From assembly GCA_030693065.1 (NCBI GenBank), contig JAUYBL010000013.1, positions 62,001 through 126,000 on the forward strand: a stretch of 64,000 nt of DNA, given 5' to 3'. The notes below the pieces were generated by a model. The model was not told the DNA's origin and searched no databases. It saw nothing but the letters and a program-made list of their open reading frames with translations. Source of the stretch: Methylococcaceae bacterium (GTDB lineage: Bacteria > Pseudomonadota > Gammaproteobacteria > Methylococcales > Methylomonadaceae). A program made the position numbers and the translations under genes. Below, piece after piece: positions 1 to 9,737 of the stretch. The first letter of the stretch is position 1, and every line of letters begins with the position of its first letter.

Positions 1-717
<717 letters not shown>

Positions 718-718
<1 letters not shown>

Positions 719-1293
719 TGGCAAAAATCAATTTACTACCGTGGCGTGAAGAACGGCGGGCGTTGCAAAAACGCGAGTTTTTAAATGCGATGGCGGCAGG
801 TGTTTTAGTGACCCTGCTGATTTTTGTTGTTGTGCATTTGTATATTGCTGGATTACAGGAATATCAACAACAACGAAATAAATTTCTACAAGATGAAATA
901 GCCTTGGTGGATACAAAAATCGTTGAAATAAAAAGTATTGAAGAAAAAAAATCTAAATTGCTCGCCAAAATCGAGTTGATTCAGAAGCTGCAAGAAAGTC
1001 GACCGGAAATAGTGCATTTATTTGACGAGCTGCCCAGGGTTACCCCAGACGGTGTGTTTCTTAGTAAATTTAGCCAAGTTGCTGCGGATATTACCTTTGA
1101 AGGCAAATCACAATCGAATGCCCGCGTTTCCGCATTTATGCGTTCCATTGAAGCATCTCAATGGCTGCAAGCTCCGTCTCTTAGTGTGATTCAGACACCT
1201 GATAAAGCTAACCTAGAACAACTCAGTGATTTTACCCTGCATGCTAAGCAAGGTAATAAAAACACAAATGTTGCTAATGGAGGTAGCAAATGA
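718..1293 (+). CDS. pilN: Type IV pilus inner-membrane alignment protein PilN
   Basis: PilN is a bitopic inner-membrane protein that pairs with PilO and docks PilM from the cytoplasm. The short cytoplasmic tail carries the conserved INLLPWR motif (residues 4-10), which is the PilM-binding signature. One membrane segment follows at about 22-44, then a coiled-coil and a small periplasmic ferredoxin-like domain. The start is the ATG at 718: it opens with MAKINLLPWR and overlaps the pilM stop as TAATG. The frame could run 10 codons further upstream, but that would lie inside pilM and precede the conserved N-terminus. 191 residues, normal for the family. Confidence 0.96.
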
Positions 1294-1940
1294 ATTTGTC
1301 AGAAATTAATTGGGACTTAAATCAAGCCGGGTCCTGGCCTTTACCCATCAAAGCGGCGGCGATCGTAATTGTCTCTGTGCTGACAGCCGGAGGTGTTGTC
1401 TACTATGACACCTTGGACCAGTTGGATGCTTTGGCAGCTATTGAAAAGCAAGAGCAAGATCTTAAACAATCATTTGAAACCAAACAAAAGAAAGCCGTCA
1501 ATTTGCAGGATTATAAAGATCAGCTTACACAAATTGAGGCTGAACTGGATGAAATGATAAGGCAAATGCCTACTGAGGAAGAAGTTGCCAGCTTGCTGGT
1601 CGATATTTCACAAACAGGGTTGGCCAGTGGTTTGGAGTTTAAATTGTTCAAGCCCGGCGCGCCGGTGCGCAAAGATTTTTATTCAGAATTACCCATCAAT
1701 ATACAAGTAATCGGCAAATATGAAGAGTTGGGGTTATTTGTCAGTGGGTTGGCATCGCTACCCAGAATTGTCACCGTGCATGATGTCAATATTGTGCCAC
1801 AAGCAAAAGACAGCAAAGATATTAAAGCTGGTGAGATGGTGATGAATGCTACGGTCAAAACCTATAACGAAGGTGGCGATCCTACAGCTTCAGATGCAGG
1901 GTCTAAGAGAAAAAGAGGGAAAGCTAATGGCTCAAAATAA
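1290..1940 (+). CDS. pilO: Type IV pilus inner-membrane alignment protein PilO
   Basis: PilO heterodimerises with PilN in the periplasm and contacts PilP. The protein has 216 residues: a short cytoplasmic tail, one membrane helix at about 22-40, a coiled-coil at about 45-90 and a C-terminal ferredoxin-like domain, the standard PilO plan. The ATG overlaps the pilN stop by four bases (ATGA at 1290-1293), so translation is probably coupled. Its own 3' end overlaps pilP by 14 bases. The C-terminus is basic (KRKRGK) and unremarkable. Confidence 0.96.
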   Translation: MNLSEINWDLNQAGSWPLPIKAAAIVIVSVLTAGGVVYYDTLDQLDALAAIEKQEQDLKQSFETKQKKAVNLQDYKDQLTQIEAELDEMIRQMPTEEEVASLLVDISQTGLASGLEFKLFKPGAPVRKDFYSELPINIQVIGKYEELGLFVSGLASLPRIVTVHDVNIVPQAKDSKDIKAGEMVMNATVKTYNEGGDPTASDAGSKRKRGKANGSK

Positions 1941-2481
1941 AACCCCTTTGAATCGCCTGTTGGTTTATCAATTAATTTGCATCGTGCTGTTTGCTTTATT
2001 GGCTGGCTGTACTAACGATGACATTACTGATTTGAAACAATTCGTCGCAGATGTTAAATCCAGGCCCAAATCCCCTATTAAGCCGTTGCCAGAGATTAAA
2101 GTCATCGAACCGTTCGTATTCAAAGCCGAAGATCTGCGTGACCCGTTTCGGCCTTTGGCGCAACCAGAACAAACAGAACAGGCTGCAGCTGCCACTGGTA
2201 GCGGTATAAAGCCTGATACCACCAGGCGTAAGGAAGAGCTGGAGTCTTTTCCGTTGGAAGTTTTGAAAATGGTTGGCTCCGTGGTAATGGATAAGGACTT
2301 GTGGGGCTTAGTAAAAGCGGATGACAAGACAATTTACCGAGTAAAGCTAGGCAACTATATTGGTAAAAACTACGGCAAAATTATCCGTATCAGTGCCGAT
2401 AAAATTGAATTGATGGAAATTGTGCCAGATAAGCCGGGCACTTGGCGCGAACAGCAAGCATCATTAGTGCTGACCGAATGA
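1927..2481 (+). CDS. pilP: Type IV pilus lipoprotein PilP
   Basis: PilP is an inner-membrane lipoprotein that bridges PilNO to the N-domains of the PilQ secretin. The start at 1927 (MAQNKTPLNR) is chosen because it follows a purine-rich ribosome site inside the end of pilO and puts the lipobox LLAGC at residues 24-28 (lipidated Cys28). The longer upstream frame begins well inside pilO. The DPFRPL motif near residue 75 and the C-terminal beta domain (KVGSVV-like strand, GNYIGKNYGKI) are typical PilP features. 184 residues. Confidence 0.95.
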   Translation: MAQNKTPLNRLLVYQLICIVLFALLAGCTNDDITDLKQFVADVKSRPKSPIKPLPEIKVIEPFVFKAEDLRDPFRPLAQPEQTEQAAAATGSGIKPDTTRRKEELESFPLEVLKMVGSVVMDKDLWGLVKADDKTIYRVKLGNYIGKNYGKIIRISADKIELMEIVPDKPGTWREQQASLVLTE

Positions 2482-2516
2482 TTAGTGCCCCGCGCGGGGA
2501 TTTTGAGGAATAACAC

Positions 2517-4862
2517 ATGACAAACAAGCAAATCGACATTAGGGTGAACAACATGGGGCATTATTTATGGAGGCGCATCGGCTTAGGGGTGGTGGTTTGG
2601 CTGTTGCACTCGTCTTTGGTCAATGCCGGTGACTTGGCATTGTCAGGCATAGATTTTGCCAGTCAGGCAGGCGACAAACTTCAGGTGCAATTAGAAATGA
2701 CCGGTCCGGCTACTGCGCCAAAAATATTCAAAACGGACAATCCGGCACGAATAGCACTGGATTTTCAAGACACCAAAAGTGCCTTACCGAAAAAAATGTA
2801 TTCAGTTAACCAAGGCGCGGTAAACAGTATTTACGTAGTAGAAGCCGCAGGAAGAGTGCGTGTCGTTGTTAATTTGCTGGAAACAACGCCGTTTGAAACT
2901 CAGGTAGATGGCAACAAAGTGCTATTGACACTAACACGTGCCAAGGCTGTGGTTCCTGGCGTTACTAATGCCGCAATAAAGCCATTGCCTCCGGTAGCTA
3001 AGCCTGCACCTGTGGCTCAAATCTCGTCGACTAGTGCTAAATCTGCTAACAATGTCGCTGCTGCATTATTACCGTCACAGGCTATTAGCGGCTTTGATTT
3101 TAAGCGGGGTGAAAAAGGTGAGGGGCGCATATTAGTCAACCTTGCTAACCCCAATACCATTATTAATTCTAAGGAAGAAGGCGGCAAGGTAATTATCAAT
3201 TTCTTAAATACCCAGCTGTCAGCCAATATGTCCAGAAGGCTGGATGTGTCAGAGTTTGCAACACCTGTTAAATTTATCGATACGGTTTCCAGCAACAAGG
3301 AAACTACTATGACGGTTGCTATGCAAAACAACCTATATGACTATTCGGTATTTCAGTCTGATGGACTGCTAACCGTGGAATTTAGGCCCTTAAGCAATGA
3401 AGAAAAAGACGCATTAGACAGATCACGGGTTAAATACACGGGTAACCGCTTGTCATTGAATTTTCAGGAGATTGAAATACGCAGCGTGATAGCAATTCTT
3501 GCTGAATTTACCGGTCAAAACGTGGTGGCCGGCGATGATGTGTCCGGTACCATTACTTTAAAATTAGATGACGTGCCTTGGGATGAAGCGCTGGATTTCA
3601 TCATGATGACTAAGGAGTTAGGTAAATTTGAAAGCGGCAATGTTACTTTGATTTCACCGTTGGATAAGATTAAAGAATACAAAAAGAAACAAGAAGAAAC
3701 CGAAAAAGTGGTTGAACAGTTAGACCCGTTAGTTACTGAATACGTAAAAATTAATTACGCTAAAGCCGAGAGTTTCAGGAACTTATTGAATGGCCGTGAT
3801 ACCGGTGCGTTTGGAAGCTGTAGTTCGACTGGGGGCAGTTCCGGTTCGTCTTCAAGTTCATCAATGAGCGGAGGCTCCTCAAGTTCCAATGCTGGTTCAT
3901 TAGGTGGCGGGCAATCCGGACAAGGCCAAAACTCTGGAGCAGGCAATTCTGGTGGCGGAAACGATCAGATTAGAATGTTGTCGCCAAGAGGCTCGGCAAT
4001 TGTCGATGCCAGAACCAATACTTTAATCGTGCGTGAAACAGCTAAACGTTTAGAAGAAATTAAAAAACTTATTCGCAAGTTAGATGTGCCTGTTCGACAG
4101 GTAATGATCGAGTCAAGAATTGTCATTGCGAGTAGTTCGTTTCTAAAAGAGTTAGGGACTAGATTCGGCGTGGCAGGTAAGAGTGTTAATTTCGGTAACT
4201 CGCCATCAGGATTGGGATCGGTAGGGACGCCAGGAACGGTAGGTAGTGTTAATGGCACCGCGGTATTAAATGATGCTTTAGTTGATTTGGCGGCTTCTAA
4301 TCCATACGGAGCCCTAGGTATGACTCTCGCCAGGGGCGCCGATTATGTGCTTAATCTTGAGTTGTCTGCGTTGCAAGATGAAGGTAAAGGGGAGATAGTT
4401 TCTAACCCAAGGGTAATGACTTCGGATCGCTGTCTGGCGAGCATCAAGCAAGGTTTTGATGTTCCTTACCAAGCTAATAGCGCGAATTCAGGACCAAATA
4501 TTCAATTTAAAGAGGCGTTATTAGAGTTAGAAGTAACACCCCAAATAACGCCTAGTGGAAGTGTTGTGATGGCGTTAAAGATTAATAAAGATGAGCCGGA
4601 TTTTGCTAAAGCTGTTAATGGTACTCCGCCCTTAGTAAAGCGGGAGATTCAAACCAATGTTCATATTATGGATGGTGAGACGGTAGTATTGGGCGGGGTG
4701 TTTGAAGGGACCAAGTCTGAGCTCAATAATAAAGTGCCTTTTTTGGCGGATTTGCCTGGGATAGGTTTCTTATTTACGAAAAAGCATAATGTAGATGAGA
4801 AAACAGAACTACTCATCTTTATTACGCCTAAGATTGTCACCGACAACGCCGCCAGTAATTGA
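2517..4862 (+). CDS. pilQ: Type IV pilus secretin PilQ
   Basis: PilQ forms the outer-membrane pore through which the pilus passes. The start follows GAGG with good spacing; a second ATG lies 12 codons later, directly before the signal peptide (LGVVVWLLHSSLVNA). The order is: two AMIN domains (about 35-130 and 190-290), a secretin N-domain (STN-like, about 315-370), an N1 domain, then the secretin core (about 490-780) ending in the signature VPFLADLPGIGFLF. A Ser/Gly/Asn-rich linker of about 50 residues (432-481) interrupts the N-domain, longer than in many relatives. 781 residues; last gene of the pil operon, followed by a terminator. Confidence 0.96.
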   Translation: MTNKQIDIRVNNMGHYLWRRIGLGVVVWLLHSSLVNAGDLALSGIDFASQAGDKLQVQLEMTGPATAPKIFKTDNPARIALDFQDTKSALPKKMYSVNQGAVNSIYVVEAAGRVRVVVNLLETTPFETQVDGNKVLLTLTRAKAVVPGVTNAAIKPLPPVAKPAPVAQISSTSAKSANNVAAALLPSQAISGFDFKRGEKGEGRILVNLANPNTIINSKEEGGKVIINFLNTQLSANMSRRLDVSEFATPVKFIDTVSSNKETTMTVAMQNNLYDYSVFQSDGLLTVEFRPLSNEEKDALDRSRVKYTGNRLSLNFQEIEIRSVIAILAEFTGQNVVAGDDVSGTITLKLDDVPWDEALDFIMMTKELGKFESGNVTLISPLDKIKEYKKKQEETEKVVEQLDPLVTEYVKINYAKAESFRNLLNGRDTGAFGSCSSTGGSSGSSSSSSMSGGSSSSNAGSLGGGQSGQGQNSGAGNSGGGNDQIRMLSPRGSAIVDARTNTLIVRETAKRLEEIKKLIRKLDVPVRQVMIESRIVIASSSFLKELGTRFGVAGKSVNFGNSPSGLGSVGTPGTVGSVNGTAVLNDALVDLAASNPYGALGMTLARGADYVLNLELSALQDEGKGEIVSNPRVMTSDRCLASIKQGFDVPYQANSANSGPNIQFKEALLELEVTPQITPSGSVVMALKINKDEPDFAKAVNGTPPLVKREIQTNVHIMDGETVVLGGVFEGTKSELNNKVPFLADLPGIGFLFTKKHNVDEKTELLIFITPKIVTDNAASN

Positions 4863-4880
4863 CGGCTTCTACTTAAAGGC

Positions 4881-4908
4881 AAAAGGGGGCATAATGCCCC
4901 CTTTTTTA
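4881..4908 (+). terminator. Intrinsic terminator after pilQ
   Basis: GC-rich stem (GGGGGC / GCCCCC) with loop ATAAT, flanked by A and T runs, 18 bases after the pilQ stop. It separates the pilus operon from aroKB, although aroK starts only about 30 bases later. Confidence 0.85.
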
Positions 4909-4938
4909 TTGTTTTTAACCTCAAAAACAGAGTAGCTC

Positions 4939-5463
4939 ATGGCGCAAACAGAGAACATTTATTTAATTGGCCTCATGGGTGCCGGAAAGACCACCATAGG
5001 CCGGCAGTTGGCAAAAGCGTTAACGGTGCCCTTTTATGACAGCGATAAGGCGATTGAAGAACGCACCGGTGTTGACATTCCAACCATTTTTGAATTTGAA
5101 GGCGAGCAAGGCTTTAGAGATAGAGAGCAGAAAATGCTTGAGCAATTAACGCAAATGGATGGCATCGTCTTGGCAACAGGCGGTGGTGCCGTGCTCCGGG
5201 AAGACAATCGCAAAGCGCTCAAAAGCAATGGCTTCGTGGTTTATTTACAATGCGCGATAGATAGAATTCTGGAGCGCACCCGGCGCGATACGCAAAGACC
5301 GTTGCTACAAACAGATAACCCCAGATCGCGCTTGGAAGCGTTGTTTGCCGAACGCGAACCGCTGTATTTATCTTGCGCAGACTTTAAGGTTGATACTGGT
5401 ACGCTGCCGAGTAAGGAAGTGGTAAATCGCATTTTAGAAGCATACAGATCTGATTATCGGTAG
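4939..5463 (+). CDS. aroK: Shikimate kinase
   Basis: Phosphorylates shikimate at the 3-hydroxyl using ATP, the fifth step of chorismate synthesis. Walker A is GLMGAGKTT at residues 11-19. The shikimate-binding DSD-type motif (YDSDKAIEERTG) follows at about 33-45, the GGGA loop at about 80, and the lid arginines (RRDTQRPLL) at about 114-122. 174 residues, the usual size. Gene order pilQ-aroK-aroB-damX is common in gammaproteobacteria. The gap to aroB is 3 bases. Confidence 0.97.
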   Translation: MAQTENIYLIGLMGAGKTTIGRQLAKALTVPFYDSDKAIEERTGVDIPTIFEFEGEQGFRDREQKMLEQLTQMDGIVLATGGGAVLREDNRKALKSNGFVVYLQCAIDRILERTRRDTQRPLLQTDNPRSRLEALFAEREPLYLSCADFKVDTGTLPSKEVVNRILEAYRSDYR

Positions 5464-5466
5464 CAA

Positions 5467-6549
5467 ATGAAAACATTACAGGTACAGCTGGGTGAGCGTA
5501 GCTACCCTATTTACATTGGCTCCGGTTTACTGGATCAAGCCGGTTTACTAGCTCAGCATATCAAATCCAAGCAGGTTCTGGTCGTTACTAATGAGACCAT
5601 TGCACCGTTATATTTGGACAAGATTTTAAAAAATCTAGCGGGGTACAGTGTTGAAACTGTCATATTGCCTGATGGCGAACAATTTAAAACCCTGGATTTT
5701 GTAAATAAGATTTTTGACAAGTTACTAAGTAGCAAATTTAGCCGCAACGCGACCTTGATTGCCTTGGGCGGCGGGGTGATTGGTGACATGGGCGGTTTTG
5801 CTGCGGCCTGTTACCAGCGTGGCATTGCTTTTGTACAAATCCCAACGACTTTATTGGCCCAGGTGGATTCTTCCGTTGGCGGCAAAACCGGCGTAAATCA
5901 TCCTTTAGGCAAGAATATGATCGGTGCTTTTTACCAGCCACAAGCGGTGCTTGCCGATGCCGATGTGTTGGATACTTTAGATGACCGCCAACTGTCAGCG
6001 GGTTTGGCAGAAGTGATTAAATATGGCCTGATCAGTGATGTCGAATTTTTTGAGTGGTTGGAATTAAATATCGACGCATTGCTGACCAGGGATAAACAAG
6101 CGCTGGCGTTTGCAATTGAGCGGTCCTGTATAAACAAAGCGCAAGTAGTGGCTGAGGACGAAACTGAAACAGGTGTCAGGGCGACGTTAAATTTAGGTCA
6201 TACCTTTGGCCATGCCATTGAAACCGGCATGGGCTACGGAGCATATCTGCATGGTGAAGCCGTGGCTATTGGTACGTGTCAGGCAGCGGATTTGTCCAGA
6301 CGTAAAGGCTGGCTGAATGATAATGATGTAGACAGAATTATTACGCTGTTTAAAAAAGCCCGGTTACCGGTCTTACCTCCAGAAGAGCTAGACGCAGACC
6401 GCTTTATCGAGCTGATGGCGGTGGACAAAAAAAATGTCGATGGGCAAATCAGATTAATTCTTTTAAAGCATATTGGCGAGGCTACGCTACCTGTTTCTGT
6501 GCCTCGTGAACTATTGGAGTTGACGCTTAAGCACTATGCTAGAGAATGA
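5467..6549 (+). CDS. aroB: 3-dehydroquinate synthase
   Basis: Converts DAHP to 3-dehydroquinate, step two of the shikimate pathway, using NAD and a divalent metal. The NAD-binding segment [13 protein letters not shown] lies around residues 100-112, the substrate-site stretch [16 protein letters not shown] around 136-152, and the metal-binding HTFGHAIE around 243-250 with a further His near 260 (YLHGEA). 360 residues, full length. It overlaps the following SPOR-domain gene by 14 bases. Confidence 0.97.
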   Translation: MKTLQVQLGERSYPIYIGSGLLDQAGLLAQHIKSKQVLVVTNETIAPLYLDKILKNLAGYSVETVILPDGEQFKTLDFVNKIFDKLLSSKFSRNATLIALGGGVIGDMGGFAAACYQRGIAFVQIPTTLLAQVDSSVGGKTGVNHPLGKNMIGAFYQPQAVLADADVLDTLDDRQLSAGLAEVIKYGLISDVEFFEWLELNIDALLTRDKQALAFAIERSCINKAQVVAEDETETGVRATLNLGHTFGHAIETGMGYGAYLHGEAVAIGTCQAADLSRRKGWLNDNDVDRIITLFKKARLPVLPPEELDADRFIELMAVDKKNVDGQIRLILLKHIGEATLPVSVPRELLELTLKHYARE

Positions 6550-7900
6550 TTCTTTCACTATCAGTGTGAAAAAAAAGCCGGTTAACCAAAATACGGCGGC
6601 ACTGACGCTGATTTCACAAGAGCGTACCCAGAAACTGGAATTATTGATTCATTTATTGACCAATTTACCCCAGCCATTGGTCGTATGTGGTCCCGAAGGT
6701 ATTGGTAAAACTACGCTGCTTAAGATATTACAGGAACGTGAAAATCAGTCTTGGCTATATTGTCATTTGCAAGGTAACGCCGGATTAAGTTTTGAAGTTA
6801 TTCAAGAGCAGCTGGCGCAGATCGGGCTGAACGGTTTGCAAGCGTCAACCAACAAAAAGTGTGTATTGATTATTGATGATGCCGGCACGTTAGTACCGGG
6901 GTTGATCACAACTATTGTTCAATTTGCAGCAGCACATCCTGTATTGCGAGTGGTTTTTGTACTCACTCATGACGAGTTGCATGTGCAGAGCAAGTCCGAT
7001 AGGGTGTTGGACGATTGTCATGTTATTGAGATTCCACCTCTTTCTGAAAAACAATGTGGCGAGTTTTTACTGGCCCTTTCTAGCCAACCTTGGACGCCAG
7101 TGTCCTTTGATGCGGTTAACGAACATTTAATAGCAACGGTTTATCGAGAAACGCATGGTATTCCCGGTAAAATTATTGAGCAAATACCTGTTTTGTCTAA
7201 TGTTCAACAGAATACCCAGGGTAAATGGTGGATGGTTGTTGCTGTTGCCGCTCTGGTTTCGACAGTGTTGGCTGTGCAGTATTTTAATCCCGTTAATACC
7301 GAAAATAAATCTCTCCCTGTGCCAGTTGTCGAGCAACCTGTTGCTGCAATATCGCCAGTTTTACAGCCAATAACGCCTCAGCCCGAATTACCATCACTAA
7401 CAACAAAAATAGAAGTGCCTGTGCTCGAAGAGCTTATTGAGCCCTCAGAACCTTTAGTTACGGTGGACATTGAATCGCAAAACAGCCAGCAAATTGTTGA
7501 AAATAAAACTGAGCCACTGTTAACCCCTCCCGTGGCAGATGCTACAAAAAACAATATTGAATCGGCCAAGCCGATTCCTAAAGAAACCGTATCTGTAGTC
7601 AAAAAAGCGACGGAAGTGTCAGAGCATCTGGATAAAAAACCGGAAGTCGAAAAAGTTATAGCTGGCGAATACACATTGCAATTGATGGTGTTATCAAAAC
7701 AATCATCCATAGATGATATTCAGAATAAATATCCGGCTTTACGTCCAGGTTTTCGAGTAACTAAATCAATAGTTGGCGGACAAGAAAAATTTGTTTTGTT
7801 CTACGGTTCATTTGATAGCGCCGCTACGGCTAACAAGGCTCGTCAGACATTACCGCCGGAATTTCGTAATGCTCTAGCAAGAAAATCCGGATCCCGGTAA
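6536..7900 (+). CDS. DamX-like AAA/SPOR-domain cell-division protein
   Basis: The protein combines an N-terminal P-loop ATPase-like domain (Walker [10 protein letters not shown] near residues 52-60, Walker B VLIIDDAG near 107-114), one membrane helix at about 227-247, a long Pro/Glu/Val-rich linker, and a C-terminal SPOR domain (about 377-450) that should bind denuded septal glycan strands. This matches the DamX plan, and E. coli damX also follows aroB. The ATG lies inside aroB, out of frame, so translation may be coupled. The linker length and exact role at the septum cannot be judged from sequence. Confidence 0.88.
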   Translation: MLENDSFTISVKKKPVNQNTAALTLISQERTQKLELLIHLLTNLPQPLVVCGPEGIGKTTLLKILQERENQSWLYCHLQGNAGLSFEVIQEQLAQIGLNGLQASTNKKCVLIIDDAGTLVPGLITTIVQFAAAHPVLRVVFVLTHDELHVQSKSDRVLDDCHVIEIPPLSEKQCGEFLLALSSQPWTPVSFDAVNEHLIATVYRETHGIPGKIIEQIPVLSNVQQNTQGKWWMVVAVAALVSTVLAVQYFNPVNTENKSLPVPVVEQPVAAISPVLQPITPQPELPSLTTKIEVPVLEELIEPSEPLVTVDIESQNSQQIVENKTEPLLTPPVADATKNNIESAKPIPKETVSVVKKATEVSEHLDKKPEVEKVIAGEYTLQLMVLSKQSSIDDIQNKYPALRPGFRVTKSIVGGQEKFVLFYGSFDSAATANKARQTLPPEFRNALARKSGSR

Positions 7901-7978
7901 CAACATACTGAAACAACGAGTTCTTACTCGACCTTTGATTTTTATATACGATTCGCAACACTTAAGGCGATCCAATCC

Positions 7979-9046
7979 ATGTCCTCACTTAAAAACGATA
8001 TTTTCATTAAAACTTTACTAAAACAGCCTGTTGATCGCACGCCTGTATGGATGATGCGTCAGGCGGGCCGGTATTTGCCTGAGTACCGTAAAGTCAGAGA
8101 ACAAGCGGGTAGTTTTCTGGATTTGTGTACAAATCCGGAGTTGGCTTGCGAAGTGACCTTGCAACCATTAAGACGCTATGGCTTTGATGCCGCGATTTTA
8201 TTTTCAGATATTTTGACCGTGCCTGATGCGATGGGCTTGGGCTTATATTTTTCTGAGAATGAAGGGCCAAAATTTACCAATCCGGTCAGAACTGCAGCGG
8301 ATGTTGATAAGCTCCCTATCCCGGATCCGGAAAATGAACTTCGCTACGTCATGGATGCCGTTAGGTTGATCAGAAAGAATCTGCAAGGCAGTGTGCCGCT
8401 AATCGGTTTTTCCGGCAGCCCTTGGACGCTTGCAACGTATATGGTCGAAGGTGGCAGCAGCAAGAGTTTTCAAAAAGTAAAAGCCATGATGTATAACGAG
8501 CCTAAGCTGATGCATGTCATGCTGGATAAGCTTGCGCAGTCGGTGGCGTCATATTTAAATGCACAAATCGCGGCTGGCGCTCAGGCCGTTATGTTGTTTG
8601 ATACCTGGGGCGGCATGTTGAGCACTGAAGATTACAGTGAGTTTTCTCTTTATTACGCTAAACAAGTGAGAGCATTGCTCAACACGCAGGTGGATGGGCA
8701 ACAAATCCCCACTATTTTGTTCACTAAAGGCGGTGGCTTGTGGCTGGAACTTATGGCTGATGCCGGTTACGATGCCTTGGGGCTAGATTGGCAAACCGAT
8801 ATTCACCAAGCACGCGTTCGTGTTGGTAACAAGGTTGCACTACAAGGCAATATGGATCCGGTCGCTTTATATGCCAATCCTGAAGTGATTACAGAAAAAG
8901 TAAAAACTGTTTTAGCTAAATACGGGCAGGGTTCTGGCCATGTGTTCAACCTTGGGCATGGCATTTTGCCCGACATTAACCCAGAGCATGTTAAAGCTAT
9001 GGTTGATGCAGTACGGCAATATAGTCCAGCCTATCACCTTTCTTAA
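7979..9046 (+). CDS. hemE: Uroporphyrinogen decarboxylase
   Basis: Removes four carboxyl groups from uroporphyrinogen III to give coproporphyrinogen III in heme synthesis. The first family signature [16 protein letters not shown] sits at residues 21-36, the conserved catalytic-pocket stretch FSDIL near 83-87, and the second signature [13 protein letters not shown] near 142-154. 355 residues, normal. The next gene (DUF411) starts 25 bases after the stop on the same strand. Confidence 0.97.
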   Translation: MSSLKNDIFIKTLLKQPVDRTPVWMMRQAGRYLPEYRKVREQAGSFLDLCTNPELACEVTLQPLRRYGFDAAILFSDILTVPDAMGLGLYFSENEGPKFTNPVRTAADVDKLPIPDPENELRYVMDAVRLIRKNLQGSVPLIGFSGSPWTLATYMVEGGSSKSFQKVKAMMYNEPKLMHVMLDKLAQSVASYLNAQIAAGAQAVMLFDTWGGMLSTEDYSEFSLYYAKQVRALLNTQVDGQQIPTILFTKGGGLWLELMADAGYDALGLDWQTDIHQARVRVGNKVALQGNMDPVALYANPEVITEKVKTVLAKYGQGSGHVFNLGHGILPDINPEHVKAMVDAVRQYSPAYHLS

Positions 9047-9071
9047 AAATCGGTTTGCAAAGGTAATGACG

Positions 9072-9530
9072 ATGAATATAACGAAAAATTTATTAGTGCT
9101 GAGCTTGTTACTGACGGGTCATGGGGAAGTGAACGCCGAGGATGCCAATGCCAAAGAGATTACGGTTTATCGTAGCCCTACCTGTGGTTGTTGCGGCAAA
9201 TGGTTAGATCATTTGCAAAAAGAAGGCTTCAAAGTTAAGGACATTGTCACTAATGATGTTCAAGCTCTTAAAGACAAGTACCGCATTAGTGCTGAGCTGG
9301 CTTCTTGTCATACTGCGATTATTAATGGATACGTGATAGAAGGTCATGTGCCGGCCAGTGATATTGCAACGCTATTAAAACTAAAACCCAAGGTGACTGG
9401 AATCACAGTGCCTGGAATGGTGAATGGCAGCCCCGGCATGGAAATGGACTCTGTAGCTGAAGCCTATAACGTGGTCAGTTTCGATAATAAACACAATCAG
9501 CAAGTTTTCAAAAGTTATCCAGCAAAGTGA
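9072..9530 (+). CDS. DUF411 family exported cysteine protein, probably copper-related
   Basis: A secreted DUF411 protein: signal peptide of about 22 residues, then a thioredoxin-like domain with the CGCC cluster (Cys38, Cys40, Cys41) and a second ASCHT motif (Cys79-His80), both hallmarks of the family. Members are often annotated as metal- or copper-binding and are found near copper genes, but the molecular role is not settled. The start at 9072 is preferred over the ATG at 9066 because AAAGGT (9059-9064) is 7 bases from it. The frame stays open into hemE upstream, but that extension has no support. Probably cotranscribed with hemE. Confidence 0.85.
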   Translation: MNITKNLLVLSLLLTGHGEVNAEDANAKEITVYRSPTCGCCGKWLDHLQKEGFKVKDIVTNDVQALKDKYRISAELASCHTAIINGYVIEGHVPASDIATLLKLKPKVTGITVPGMVNGSPGMEMDSVAEAYNVVSFDNKHNQQVFKSYPAK

Positions 9531-9737
9531 TATTTTTTTGTAACAACTAAAAATCGTCACGCGCCTTTCAATTGGGTTGGCAGAAAAACTGCGAACTGTT
9601 TTCTCAATAACCAGTGAAGTTTTAAATATTGCACTGGCTATATCAGTGTTTTTCCAAAAGATCTATCAGGCTATGACATAGCCATTGAATTTTCAGATAA
9701 TGCCTTGAATTGGCAAACAACAGGAGCCAGCCTGATC

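Noticed and set aside
8940-9071. Upstream extension of the DUF411 gene into hemE
   Set aside because: The frame is open by chance; the ribosome site and signal peptide place the start at 9072.
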